Shown one piece after another: positions 1 to 8,623 of a stretch of 64,000 nucleotides of DNA (its first letter is position 1; each line of letters opens with the position of its first letter). A program made the position numbers and the translations under genes. Location of the stretch: assembly GCA_963422705.1 (NCBI GenBank), contig OY730443.1:1364001-1428000 (forward strand), in the 5' to 3' direction. Below the pieces are notes generated by a model. It had not been told where the DNA came from and did no database searches. It saw only the letters and a list, made by a program, of their open reading frames with translations. Source of the DNA: G963422705 sp963422705. GTDB lineage: Bacteria; Poribacteria; WGA-4E; WGA-3G.

Positions 1-2
1 AT

Positions 3-344
3 GTCAGTCATGCCCTTGGCGGATTTATGGCAGGAATCTGGCTATTCGATAAGCCGCCGGAGCCCCCAACAATCTGGGAAGGGGCCAACCAAGGTGCTTT
101 TATCGCAGCGATTGACATCTCCCGGTTCCGGCCGATTGACGCGTATAAAGCCGAAATCGACAGGCATATCCACGATGCACGACAGATGCAACCGGCACCC
201 GGTTATGAACAGGCGGAACTACCCGGCGGCTTAGAATGGGAACACGAACAGGAATGGGCCGAAATCGGCATCCCAATTGGAAAAGCACATCAGGAACAGT
301 TGAAAACGGTTGCTGAACGCTTGGATATTCTGCTACCGTTCTAA
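3..344 (+). CDS. Malate/L-lactate dehydrogenase (Ldh2 family), C-terminal part
   Basis: Open from the window edge, so the 5' part is missing; about 113 residues remain and end at a TAA. The fragment reads SHALGGFMAG near its start, then an alternating stretch with GAFIAAIDISRF and a tail ending ERLDILLPF. This matches my memory of the C-terminus of the Ldh2/malate dehydrogenase family: an NAD(P)-dependent 2-hydroxyacid oxidoreductase unrelated to the Rossmann lactate dehydrogenases. The internal ATG at 27 is not a credible start because the conserved-looking sequence continues upstream of it. The substrate (malate, lactate, sulfolactate, ureidoglycolate and others) cannot be told from the tail. 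Confidence 0.75.
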   Translation, partial: VSHALGGFMAGIWLFDKPPEPPTIWEGANQGAFIAAIDISRFRPIDAYKAEIDRHIHDARQMQPAPGYEQAELPGGLEWEHEQEWAEIGIPIGKAHQEQLKTVAERLDILLPF

Positions 345-508
345 ATGCTCATCTTCTACGGAAATAGCGGACAGAGAATTGGATATCTTCTCGAAATCTC
401 TCAAAGATAGCACGAAATTCTGAATATTTTTACGTCATATTTTACGATGTCTGTCGTACAATTTGCTCTAAATCAATCAGTTACGTAAACTGACGTTAAA
501 AAAAAACC

Positions 509-1138
509 ATGACACAACCTGATATTATCCAAACCATCCTCAAAGAGAGCAATTACCATCTCGAACTCTTTACAAAGGCCGAAATTCAAGAATTACGCCA
601 AAAGGTAGAAGGAAACGAGAAGCCTTTTATTTATTGTTCTATTCGCAGAAAGGCTGTCCAACTAAAGCCTGAAGAGGTTGTACGCCAACTTTATATCTCC
701 CGACTTCTCAAACAGTATCAATATCCCCAAAAGCGGATGAGGCTTGAACACCTCGTCAACTTCGGTAGAGAAAAGAAACGTGCCGACATTGTTATCTTGG
801 ACAAGGACAGACTAGATACCCCATATATTATCATTGAAGTTAAGAAACCGAAACTTAAAGATGGAAAGGAACAACTCCGTTCCTACTGTAACGCCACCGG
901 GGCTTCCATCGGCGTATGGACAAATGGACAGCAAATTTCACACTACCACCGCAAAGAACCGAATTACTTTGAGTACATCACCAATATACCTAACGCAAAC
1001 CAAACTTTGGCAGATATTCTTAAGGAACGTTTTACCCTTAAAGAACTTATTCTTAAGGACAAGCTTGCCACCGAACGAAAACCCTTAAAGGAATTATCTT
1101 GGAACTGGAGGATGAAGTCCTCGCCAATGCAGGTGTAG
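509..1138 (+). CDS. Type I R-subunit N-terminal (HSDR_N-like) nuclease domain, probably the 5' half of a frameshifted nuclease-methylase
   Basis: A 209-residue product. It carries a PD-(D/E)XK-type core: D93 in RADIVILD, then E110 and K112 in IIIEVKKPK, as in the N-terminal nuclease domain of type I restriction R subunits and in nuclease-methylase fusions. The last 13 residues (SWNWRMKSSPMQV) look like out-of-frame translation. In the +1 frame the sequence continues as LELEDEVLANAG into the methylase that starts at 1099. One base missing between about 1090 and 1099 would account for the break; restoring it gives a single protein of about 697 residues. No SF2 helicase/translocase gene follows, so this is not a standard HsdR. 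Function as an active nuclease is inferred only. Confidence 0.75.
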   Translation: MTQPDIIQTILKESNYHLELFTKAEIQELRQKVEGNEKPFIYCSIRRKAVQLKPEEVVRQLYISRLLKQYQYPQKRMRLEHLVNFGREKKRADIVILDKDRLDTPYIIIEVKKPKLKDGKEQLRSYCNATGASIGVWTNGQQISHYHRKEPNYFEYITNIPNANQTLADILKERFTLKELILKDKLATERKPLKELSWNWRMKSSPMQV

Positions 1139-2601
1139 ATGTTTTTGAAGAGGTTTTCAAATTCATCTTCACTAAACTCTATGACGAATTCAAAAGCCAG
1201 GGCGACAAAGAATTTATCAATAGGCTCCTGCGAAATGAAATTAATATCGCTATACAAGAAACAGATTCCGCTTATGAGGGTGAGAATCTCGGTTATACGG
1301 CGCTACAGAAAGCTATTGAGAAAATTCCAGACGATTCTTTTCGGCAAATGGAATTTAGAAACACGGGGCAAACGGACAGCGAATTAAAAACAAAGATTCA
1401 GAGGCTATTTGATGCCGCAAAAAACCAGTGGAACGGGGTATTTCCGGAATATTCAACGTTTGAACTTTCGGATAGTCATCTCGCCGTCTGCGTATCCAGT
1501 TTGCAGGATATTAAGTTGTTCAACTCCAATCTGCAGGTTGTGGATGAAGCCTTTGAATATCTCGTTAGCAAATCCACCAAAAGCGAAAAAGGACAATACT
1601 TCACACCGCGACATGTGATTGACATGTGTGTCAAAATGCTCAATCCCAAACGCGGTGAGTATATGATTGATACCGCCTCCGGCAGTTGCGGATTTCCAGT
1701 CCATACCTTTTTTCAAGTTACCGGGGCAACGCTCACTCACGCAGAAATGTCTGAAACTGACAAACAGTATGTACGTGAAAATGTGTTTGGCATTGACTTT
1801 GACGAAAAGACAGTCCGTGTCGCAAGGACACTAAACCTCATCGCAGGCGATGGGGAAGCCAACGTTTTGCACCTCAACACGCTTGACTATAAACGTTGGG
1901 AAGACAATAGTGAAAGAAATAGCAGCTGGATTTGCACTTATGGCGAAGGGTTTGAGCGCCTTAAAAGGTTAAGGCGTGAACAAGATAAAAATAGACGCTT
2001 TAACTTTGATATTCTCATGGCAAACCCACCATTTGCCGGAGACATCAAGGAACGCCGAATTCTCCACCAATATACCCTCGGTTTTAAAGGGAACGGTAAA
2101 CCACAAAGCAAGGTAGGACGCGATATTCTATTTATTGAACGCAACCTGGACTTTCTTAAACCCGGTGGACGTCTGGCAATTGTTCTACCACAAGGCAAAT
2201 TCAACAATACGTCCGACAAATATATTCGCGATTTTATCGCCGAACACGCACGCATTATCGCAGTAGTCGAATTGCATCGCAATACCTTCAAACCCCACAC
2301 CGGTACGAAAACAAGTGTTCTATTTCTGCAGAAATGGAACGATAACCCGGCTAAAGGTGCCCTTTGTCCTAAAGTTGAGGATTACCCGCTCTTTTTTGCT
2401 GTCTCTCAAAAAGGTGGCAAGGATAATTCTGGCGATTACGTTTTTGTCCAAAATAGCGACGGGCAATACAAATTGGACAAAAACGGACACCTCATTGTTG
2501 AACATGATTTACATAATCACAACGGCGAATTACCCAACGGCATCACCGAAGTTTTCATCGAATGGGCAAAAAGTGAAAATTTAAGCTTTCGCTATGACTA
2601 A
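1099..2601 (+). CDS. N6-adenine DNA methylase (HsdM type), 3' half of a frameshifted fusion
   Basis: A 500-residue product counted from a TTG that is probably not a real start. The reading frame extends upstream and fits as the continuation of the nuclease-like ORF it overlaps by 40 bases. Methylase motifs are clear: a helical N-terminal region, YFTPRHVIDM at about 167-176, an AdoMet-binding motif DTASGSCGFP at 191-200 (a variant of the usual DPACGSGGF), and the catalytic NPPF at 309-312. It should methylate adenine within a bipartite site chosen by the downstream specificity protein. Motifs are intact after the frameshift, so the methylase may be active if translation restarts or the frameshift is a sequencing or assembly error. 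Confidence 0.85.
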   Translation: MELEDEVLANAGVDVFEEVFKFIFTKLYDEFKSQGDKEFINRLLRNEINIAIQETDSAYEGENLGYTALQKAIEKIPDDSFRQMEFRNTGQTDSELKTKIQRLFDAAKNQWNGVFPEYSTFELSDSHLAVCVSSLQDIKLFNSNLQVVDEAFEYLVSKSTKSEKGQYFTPRHVIDMCVKMLNPKRGEYMIDTASGSCGFPVHTFFQVTGATLTHAEMSETDKQYVRENVFGIDFDEKTVRVARTLNLIAGDGEANVLHLNTLDYKRWEDNSERNSSWICTYGEGFERLKRLRREQDKNRRFNFDILMANPPFAGDIKERRILHQYTLGFKGNGKPQSKVGRDILFIERNLDFLKPGGRLAIVLPQGKFNNTSDKYIRDFIAEHARIIAVVELHRNTFKPHTGTKTSVLFLQKWNDNPAKGALCPKVEDYPLFFAVSQKGGKDNSGDYVFVQNSDGQYKLDKNGHLIVEHDLHNHNGELPNGITEVFIEWAKSENLSFRYD

Positions 2602-2632
2602 CACAAAAAAGATACAAGAATAGATTAAATTA

Positions 2633-4075
2633 ATGGATGTTGAACCGTTAGGACAATATGCTGTAGATATGCAATATTCAATCGTTAATTACCAATCCGT
2701 AATCAATTCTTCACATTCCATGCGGCTCGATGCAGCGTTTTTCCGGCCGGACTATCTGAAAGTTCAATCCCAACTTGAACAAATTAGCTCACTGAAATTA
2801 ATTGATTTCGGGGTTCAGATAACGCAGCCCACATCGATAAAGCGGAATTATGTGGATAAGGGCATTCTATTTTTAAGAGCACAAAACGTTCGTCCACTAT
2901 CCATTGAGCTGGCAACTAATCCTGTTTACATATCAGAAGAAGACGCAGAACGTTTACGGGAAAACAGGATAAATCACAAAGATATTTTGATAACCGGCTC
3001 TGGAGAAAATGCTGGGCAGTGCGCTGTCTACCTTGAGAATAGAGATGTTATCTCATCGTGCCACACCTTTATCGTCAAAAGCGGAAATCTAAACCCTTTT
3101 TTTCTTGCTGTTTTCCTCAACACCAAGCACGGGAAAGCATTAGTAGAACGTGGCAAATCCGGCAGTGCACAACCTGGAATTGCGCCGTATTTTTTATCTC
3201 AAATCCCCATGCCGGCGTGGGACACCCTTCCGTCTGCAATCGAACAAACCTATCTCTGTTCGAAAGATTTAACGGAGCTATCAAAGGCACAATATATTGA
3301 GGCACAAGCCGTGCTCCTCGCTGAACTAGCTCTTGCAGACTGGCACCCAAAGCAGCAGTACACCTTTGTCAAAAACTTTTCCGACACACAGCATACTGAA
3401 CGCATTGACGCGGGCTATTTTCACCCGAAATATGATGACATTGTCAATGCCATCAAAAGTTACTCGGGCGGTTGGAATACGCTGGAAAATTTGGTAATAC
3501 TCAAAAAATGCGTTGAGGTTGGACGCGAAAAGTACCGTGACACCGGAATCCCTTTTGTCCGCGTCAGTAACGTCAGTCCGTTTGAAATCACGGAAGAAAA
3601 GTACATCTCTGAGGAATTGTACACACAGATAGAGGCATATCAACCGAAGCAAGGAGAGATTCTCCTGAGTAAGGACGCGTCCCCCGGCATCGCCCATTTT
3701 TTGCGCGCGGCGCCCAAAAAGATGATTCCTGCGGGTGGTATCCTCCGGCTGGAAAGTAAAACCGATAAGTTCGATAATGAATGCTTGGCCCTCGTACTTA
3801 ACTCTATCTTGATACAAGAACAAGCAAATCGGGATGTAGGAGGTTCAGTAATCCCGCATTGGAGCCTGTATCAAGTAGCAAAAACAGTTATTCCTATGCT
3901 GTGCGAAGAAAAGCAGACTGAAATCAAAGAAAAAGTCGCCCAATCCTTTAACTCGTTCACGCGAGCCAAACATCTTCTAGAATGCGCAAAAAGCGCAGTC
4001 GAAACCGCAATTGAACAAGACGAAGATGCTGCCATCAGTTGGTTGGAATTTGTTGTAGATATTCCCTTAAAATAG
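2633..4075 (+). CDS. Type I-style DNA specificity (HsdS-like) protein
   Basis: A 480-residue protein 31 bases after the methylase, clearly in the same operon. It has two target-recognition halves: one from about residue 27 (MRLDAAFFRPDY) and another from about 255 (ERIDAGYFHPKYDD). The repeated RxDAxxFxPxY signature introduces each half. Each half ends in a helical segment, the pattern of HsdS subunits that read a split recognition site. It should direct the methylase and, if functional, the attached nuclease domain. Lacking a separate translocase, the set resembles two-component nuclease-methylase plus specificity systems (type IIB/IIG, BcgI-like) more than a classical type I system. The recognition sequence cannot be predicted from here. 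Confidence 0.8.
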   Translation: MDVEPLGQYAVDMQYSIVNYQSVINSSHSMRLDAAFFRPDYLKVQSQLEQISSLKLIDFGVQITQPTSIKRNYVDKGILFLRAQNVRPLSIELATNPVYISEEDAERLRENRINHKDILITGSGENAGQCAVYLENRDVISSCHTFIVKSGNLNPFFLAVFLNTKHGKALVERGKSGSAQPGIAPYFLSQIPMPAWDTLPSAIEQTYLCSKDLTELSKAQYIEAQAVLLAELALADWHPKQQYTFVKNFSDTQHTERIDAGYFHPKYDDIVNAIKSYSGGWNTLENLVILKKCVEVGREKYRDTGIPFVRVSNVSPFEITEEKYISEELYTQIEAYQPKQGEILLSKDASPGIAHFLRAAPKKMIPAGGILRLESKTDKFDNECLALVLNSILIQEQANRDVGGSVIPHWSLYQVAKTVIPMLCEEKQTEIKEKVAQSFNSFTRAKHLLECAKSAVETAIEQDEDAAISWLEFVVDIPLK

Positions 4076-4163
4076 AGGACTTGTGCCGTCTCCACCGGAG
4101 ATGCAACCCAATGCCTGATGAAAGCGGTTTCAGTCCACGTTGTGTTACCCCCAGGCGCGAAAC

Positions 4164-5348
4164 CTAATTATCCCGCTGCACCCCGGGAAGTTTCCTAGCT
4201 AACGCTTCAACGAGAAACGTATGATAATTCTGCGCCAGAGCGAAATAGCCTTGGGCTAAAAGTTCATTTACGGGTTGCCGTCCCATCAATTCAAGCGTGG
4301 GCGAAATAATCAGACAATCTACAGGGGAATGTTTTTTCCATGCGTGGATGATTGTGCTTGCTAAGGGATGCTCGATTTTTTTAGCATCGCGAAGCCGTTT
4401 CATATCGGTATTGAGTACCCAGGTATTGATGAAATTTTCATTCAAAAATTTGATATTCTGTTCGTTGGAGAGGACAACTGCCCTCAAGGTTTTTCCGCTC
4501 CCTCAGCACGATTCGTCAGTGAGAGGCCCGTCTATTGAAATCACATGAATCGGCTTTTGGCGTTTCCGTGCTAATTCCAACGCTTCATCTACCTTAACCC
4601 AATTGATTTTTTGGAACTTGTAGAATTTATCCCTTAATTTACGTTCGACTTCCTCTTCCGGAATATGAACATCATATATTGTCTCGTCATTTTTCGTTCC
4701 GGCCAGGAGTTCCATTCTTGGCAAAAATCCGCTGTCTGTACCAAAACTGTTACCGGTTTTGTGATACCTCTTCGCGTCAAAGTTCAGCGTTCCCTCAGGC
4801 ACGCGCATCCGGAAAAATGCGATTTTTCCGGCACGACGCGAAATAACCAATTTCCCAGCGAATTGGGAAGGCGTTAATGAGCCCCCCTCAAGAATGAATT
4901 CGGCATGAACGCGGAACACGATTTCAGCAAACTGTTCACTGTACGCGCGCAGACATGCCCATGCCCCAGGCGAATCTACCCCGCCCATCTCCATATCTGG
5001 ATTGGGCTGAAGCTGTTTGAGTAATGCAAGGACTCCGTCTTGTTGCTTAATTTTCCAGATGTCCCCAACCGCAACGGGCCGATTACCGAATAAAACCCGT
5101 TTGGGCGGCAAAAAGTCTTGGAAAACTGAGACGGAATGACGTTTTTCTTCATCGACAGCCCTCAGATTCATCAACGGTGCCCATTGAAGATGAAAGTTGC
5201 TTCCTGCATACGCAATCGGGGCAATGGATGCTTTGACTAATACCTCTGACGAAGCATCAAGCGTTAACCGGATTCTCTCACTCCCGTTAACATTCAGGTA
5301 TCCACTCATCAGAACAAAGATGAGCACGCCAATTTTCAAAGTTTTCAT
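4164..5348 (-). CDS. Exported thioredoxin-like selenoprotein candidate (Cys-Sec motif, in-frame UGA at 4503-4505)
   Basis: Read on the minus strand, a 281-codon frame starts with a signal peptide (MKTLKIGVLIFVLMSG) and ends DGPLTDESC-TGA. Translation in the same frame past the TGA gives GSGKTLRAVVLSNEQN and runs 112 more residues to a normal TAA-type end at 4164. Read through, the protein has about 394 residues with Sec at 282 beside Cys281. The region around the UGA (KPIHVISIDGPL, the CU site, then a helix and INTWVLN) has the strand-redox site-helix-strand order of thioredoxin folds. The piece after the UGA has only a TTG as a possible start and no Shine-Dalgarno, so it is not a separate gene. 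A SECIS-like hairpin lies 23 bases downstream. The Sec assignment is inference; a plain nonsense mutation is the alternative. The residues before the fold (about 30-240) are not recognised. Confidence 0.72.
4470..4485 (-). promoter_or_regulatory. Bacterial SECIS-like hairpin after in-frame UGA
   Basis: On the coding (minus) strand, GAGGGC (4485-4480) pairs with GTCCTC (4475-4470) through six pairs including one G-T, closing a four-base loop AGTT. The loop begins 23 bases after the UGA at 4505-4503. Known bacterial SECIS elements sit inside the coding sequence just after the UGA, with the loop about 16-37 bases away and a G among the first two loop bases. Both conditions hold here. The stem is short, so the structure alone is modest evidence. 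Confidence 0.5.
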
Positions 5349-5881
5349 ATTTTTATCTCCTCTTGTTTATTTAAGAATTGGGGCTCGATATGGAAGCTCT
5401 CGCGTACCCATCTCTGCTGCAGACGGATAAAATCGTAACAGGCCATTTACATTCCCATTTAATCACGCCCCTCCGTTTTAATCACGCCCTTCCGTTAAAA
5501 AAATACGTCCAACCAGAGATATAATATCCGCATTACCCAAAAATATCAAGTTTCGCAATTCGCAATTCGCATATAAACCTCATGAAATGTTGAAGGCAAA
5601 CCCAAAATTACCGTTTATAAAAAAAGAGTCAAGTCTCTTTGAACTTGGTAAGTTAGCCGAACTATCCAAATGAGAATAAAAAACAGGAAAGCTGAATAGC
5701 CGTAACATTCGCCAAAAATTCTTGACACATCTTAGGAATTCGGCTAAACTAAATGGAAAGAGTCAAGGGTTCACATATCGTTATCAATGGTGTAGAATGC
5801 CACCAATTCTCCACGGCAGAAACACCAATCAGTTTCCATAACACCCATTTTGAGAACGTCTATTCCTGACACAAAGTATGG
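5349..5881. other. Intergenic region, 533 bases, divergent promoter zone
   Basis: It lies between the leftward selenoprotein candidate and the rightward CotH remnant. It contains two tandem copies of about 19 bases (TTAATCACGCCC-TCCGTT) near 5457-5496 and a short GCAATTC repeat near 5560. There is one good promoter match near the right end (separate entry). No credible gene or stable RNA was seen. Confidence 0.5.
5722..5750 (+). promoter_or_regulatory. Sigma-70-type promoter candidate upstream of CotH remnant
   Basis: TTGACA at 5722-5727, a 17-base spacer, and TAAACT at 5745-5750. The -35 is perfect and the -10 matches four of six. It points toward the remnant at 5882, about 130 bases away. 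Confidence 0.45.
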
Positions 5882-6355
5882 ATGAGTCGGCTTATGAAGA
5901 ATTTTAATATCTATAGCTCGGGCTTAACGCGTCCGTGGCCAATATTTCTTAATAAGAAAAATCAACTCCTGATTCTGCTCGGTGTTCTATTATCCATATT
6001 TATAAGCTGCCTCCACATCGAGACAGAGAGCTCGAACGCCATAGTCCAGGACACATCGAATTTACCAATCGTTATTATTGATACGTTTGGGCAATGGATT
6101 CCTGACGAACCCAAGATTTCGGCGCGGATGAAAATTATTTATGCTGTGGATTCAGAATTACATGAACCAATTTGAATCTGCCTTAGCCGGACAGGATTTT
6201 AAGCATCCGGAACGAGGCTATGCGACATATATTGACACGAATGCTTTTATCGCTCATTTCATCATCAATGAACTTTTCAACAATACAGAAATGGGCGATA
6301 CAATGCTTTCTCTTCATCCATCTGCAATGTCATTCACTGTGGAGGTAACTCATGA
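5882..6355 (+). pseudogene. CotH-type secreted protein, internally deleted and frameshifted
   Basis: The first frame (5882-6175) has a membrane or signal segment (LLILLGVLLSIFISCL) and then SNLPIVIIDTFGQ with IPDEPKISARM. This matches my memory of the start of the mature region in CotH-kinase-family secreted proteins. It then falls into a short unrelated tail. A second frame (from about 6141) supplies LWIQNYMNQFESALAG, GYATYIDTNAFIAHFII and NELFNN, which look like a later part of the same family. The central region expected in CotH proteins (a few hundred residues) is gone and the frames differ, so a deletion with a junction near 6140 is the simplest reading. CotH-like kinases phosphorylate secreted proteins in spore coats; the role in other bacteria is unsettled. 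Confidence 0.6.
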
Positions 6356-7968
6356 ACCATGCCAACAGACACCGCGGTTTTGTCCGCGAGAGTGCCACGA
6401 TTCTCTGCCTTTTCCTCGGCATCATAGGGTTAACACGGCTCAACGGGAGCAACCAAGAGGCACACGGCTTCATTACCATCGCCCACTACAACCCACGGAG
6501 ATTCTCACGCGACGCGGGTATACTCATCAAAAGGGTGCACGACAAAAGTTGGGATATCCATTATCACTTCGACACAGATTGTCCGGACAGTCGTAAGAAC
6601 GAGAAAAATTTGGCAGTTCTGCGTGATGTTTTGTCGAAATCGATTCGCGAGTGGCTCAAACCCCTTGCGGAAGTCACCGACAAGCCGGTTGTCGATGAGT
6701 TCATCTTTCATCTCGTAGAACCGCAGCGTAGGAACCGCGGGCGGCGCACCCGTTGGGCAATTCACGCTACCTTTTACTGCAAAGGCGGCAGTTCAACTGC
6801 TAACCCCAACACACGCAAAATTTTTATTCGCGAAGTGCCCGGCACATCACAAACGATTGCCGCCCACCTCCCGTATAGCACACTGGCAATCATGCATGAA
6901 ATCGGGCACGCTTTCGCTCTCGCCGATACCTACCTCAATAATACCACGTTCGATGTGCCCAGTAGCGGCAATGTGAGTTCCACTATCGGCAGTCAACCGC
7001 TATCGGTGATGTCCGCCAGCAGTTTCACAGGCGACAGCGACTTGCCACACAATTTCGTGCTGAGTAAGGATGACACCCGTGGAATCCAATGGCTATATCG
7101 CTACCATCACGAAAATCTATCGCCGACAAACTGTCCCCCCGAATTCGTCTATGAGAAACTCACAGATAGATATCCCTATTCAGTCGGTGGCTGCGTCCCA
7201 CGGCAACCGCTACTCTTCGAAGCTCGCCAAGGAACCCTCCGCAATCTGCAGAGAATCCTCGCTGATAATCCAAATCTCGAGATTAACGAGCGTGACGAAC
7301 ACGGCAACACTAGTCTTTACTATGTCGCGCCTTTTGGGGCTCAGGAATACATAGAACAGGTACATCGTACCGTAAAAGCGTTCCTCGCCTATCCTGAAAT
7401 CGATATTAACCTCCAAAACCGTCGCGGCCAAACCCCGTTGCACCTCGCAGCCATGTGCAACAACCTAAAAATGGTTACACTTTTGCTACAAATCGCTAAC
7501 ATCAAGGTTAACGCGCAGGATAAGCACGGAGCAACCGCACTCCACTACGCCGTCCGCTATGGACATAGTGTCCTCGTTGACTGGATGCTATGGCGAGAAA
7601 AGGATATCGCGGTGAACCTCAAGGAGCATACTGCTGGCAATACGCCGTTGCATATCGCGGCTCAGCACGGGTACCTGGAGATTGTCAGGTTGTTGCTCCT
7701 GCATAAAGACACCGAACCGAACCTCAGAAATGCGTCTGGATTAACGGCATTAGAGATTGTAGAACATGCACGCGATGCACCGCAATCCGACTCGTCGGAG
7801 CCGCCTGAAGAACTCTTGTTATTTTTTCAGTCGGTGAGTGCGCACCGCCATATTTCGGCATCGGTAACAAATACGGTGGTAGATAGGGAAGGGGTGATAA
7901 CGTTACTGCGGAAGCATCCCGGTGTAATTTTGCAGGAAGCATCGGATGTAAAGGAGACAGAGTGGTAA
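6352..7968 (+). CDS. Secreted metzincin-like metalloprotease with C-terminal ankyrin repeats
   Basis: A 538-residue protein with a hydrophobic N-terminal segment (ATILCLFLGIIGL, about 15-27) that could be a signal peptide or anchor. Residues 182-192 read HEIGHAFALAD: a zinc-protease HExxH with Asp at position 11, as in metzincins whose third ligand is Asp. A downstream SVMSAS around 218-223 fits the Met-turn. From about 285 to 480 there are at least five ankyrin-type repeats (GQTPLHLAAMCNNLKMVTLL, GATALHYAVRYGHSVLVDWM, NTPLHIAAQHGYLEIVRLLL and weaker units). The C-terminus (about 490-538) is unrecognised. Ankyrin repeats usually bind proteins, and in symbionts are often aimed at host targets. 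Fusion to an extracellular-type protease suggests a secreted effector or adhesive protease; this is inference. The start ATG at 6352 follows a GGAGGT at 6341-6346. Confidence 0.75.
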   Translation: MNHANRHRGFVRESATILCLFLGIIGLTRLNGSNQEAHGFITIAHYNPRRFSRDAGILIKRVHDKSWDIHYHFDTDCPDSRKNEKNLAVLRDVLSKSIREWLKPLAEVTDKPVVDEFIFHLVEPQRRNRGRRTRWAIHATFYCKGGSSTANPNTRKIFIREVPGTSQTIAAHLPYSTLAIMHEIGHAFALADTYLNNTTFDVPSSGNVSSTIGSQPLSVMSASSFTGDSDLPHNFVLSKDDTRGIQWLYRYHHENLSPTNCPPEFVYEKLTDRYPYSVGGCVPRQPLLFEARQGTLRNLQRILADNPNLEINERDEHGNTSLYYVAPFGAQEYIEQVHRTVKAFLAYPEIDINLQNRRGQTPLHLAAMCNNLKMVTLLLQIANIKVNAQDKHGATALHYAVRYGHSVLVDWMLWREKDIAVNLKEHTAGNTPLHIAAQHGYLEIVRLLLLHKDTEPNLRNASGLTALEIVEHARDAPQSDSSEPPEELLLFFQSVSAHRHISASVTNTVVDREGVITLLRKHPGVILQEASDVKETEW

Positions 7969-8146
7969 ATATCTTGGATTTGGCTAACGGGATAGGAACG
8001 ATGGAAAAGCGCAACGTGCGGCATGCAGATGTGATGAGGATAATTTGGTTAACATCCAGGGCTTGTCCGGGGCGCACGGAAACAACAGTCGCGAGAGATA
8101 CGCGGGCTAGCTGCGTCCCCCATTCAGTTCATGTGAAACGATACCG

Positions 8147-8623
8147 ATGAAAATTGTGATGGAATCCCTCGTGATTGCGGTTTGGATAGGACTTGGTGCC
8201 TTATGTCTTTGGGCCATCAATGGTGTTGTCCCTCTGGGTACTGAGGGATTCGGAATAGCCGGCGCTTCGCACGCTACCCTTGACGGGCCAGCGGTTTATC
8301 ATATCTGGCAGGACGGTGACGCGTTCCTTGTGGATGCCCGCACCCCTGAACAGTTCCGGTTGATGCACATCCCTGGTGCCATCAATATCCCGCTGGGTGC
8401 CCTAAAAGAACGCCTTTCGGTATTGCCAATAGACAAAGACACGTATCTGATAACTTACTGCGGAAACCTCACGTGTCCGAAAGCGTATCAGCTCCGGGCG
8501 TTGTTAGTGGCGCATGGGTACCGGAACGTGCATTTTTACCCAGGTGGGCTGCACGACTGGTTCACAGCCGGCTATCCGCTCGCAGGTACGGCGGGCGAGC
8601 GAGATGCCCCGGAGTCACCGTGA
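8147..8623 (+). CDS. Membrane-anchored rhodanese-like sulfurtransferase
   Basis: A 158-residue protein with one N-terminal transmembrane helix (about residues 6-27) and a rhodanese domain: DAFLVDARTPEQF, then IPGAINIPLG, and an active-site loop YCGNLTCPKA. The loop offers two cysteines, and the one in the YCxN position is the usual persulfide carrier. The domain probably sits outside the cytoplasmic membrane. The stop overlaps the start of the next gene (TGATG), so the two are translationally coupled. A rhodanese next to a MauE/DoxX-like membrane protein suggests joint work on thiol or sulfur redox chemistry in the envelope (inference). Confidence 0.85.
   Translation: MKIVMESLVIAVWIGLGALCLWAINGVVPLGTEGFGIAGASHATLDGPAVYHIWQDGDAFLVDARTPEQFRLMHIPGAINIPLGALKERLSVLPIDKDTYLITYCGNLTCPKAYQLRALLVAHGYRNVHFYPGGLHDWFTAGYPLAGTAGERDAPESP

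Noticed and set aside
509..4075. Complete type I restriction-modification operon
   Set aside because: No helicase/translocase (HsdR body) gene is present, only an N-terminal-like nuclease domain.
4164..4487. Separate gene for the 107-residue frame after the UGA
   Set aside because: Its only start is a TTG without Shine-Dalgarno, and it lies in the same frame and fold context as the upstream protein; reading through the UGA explains it better.
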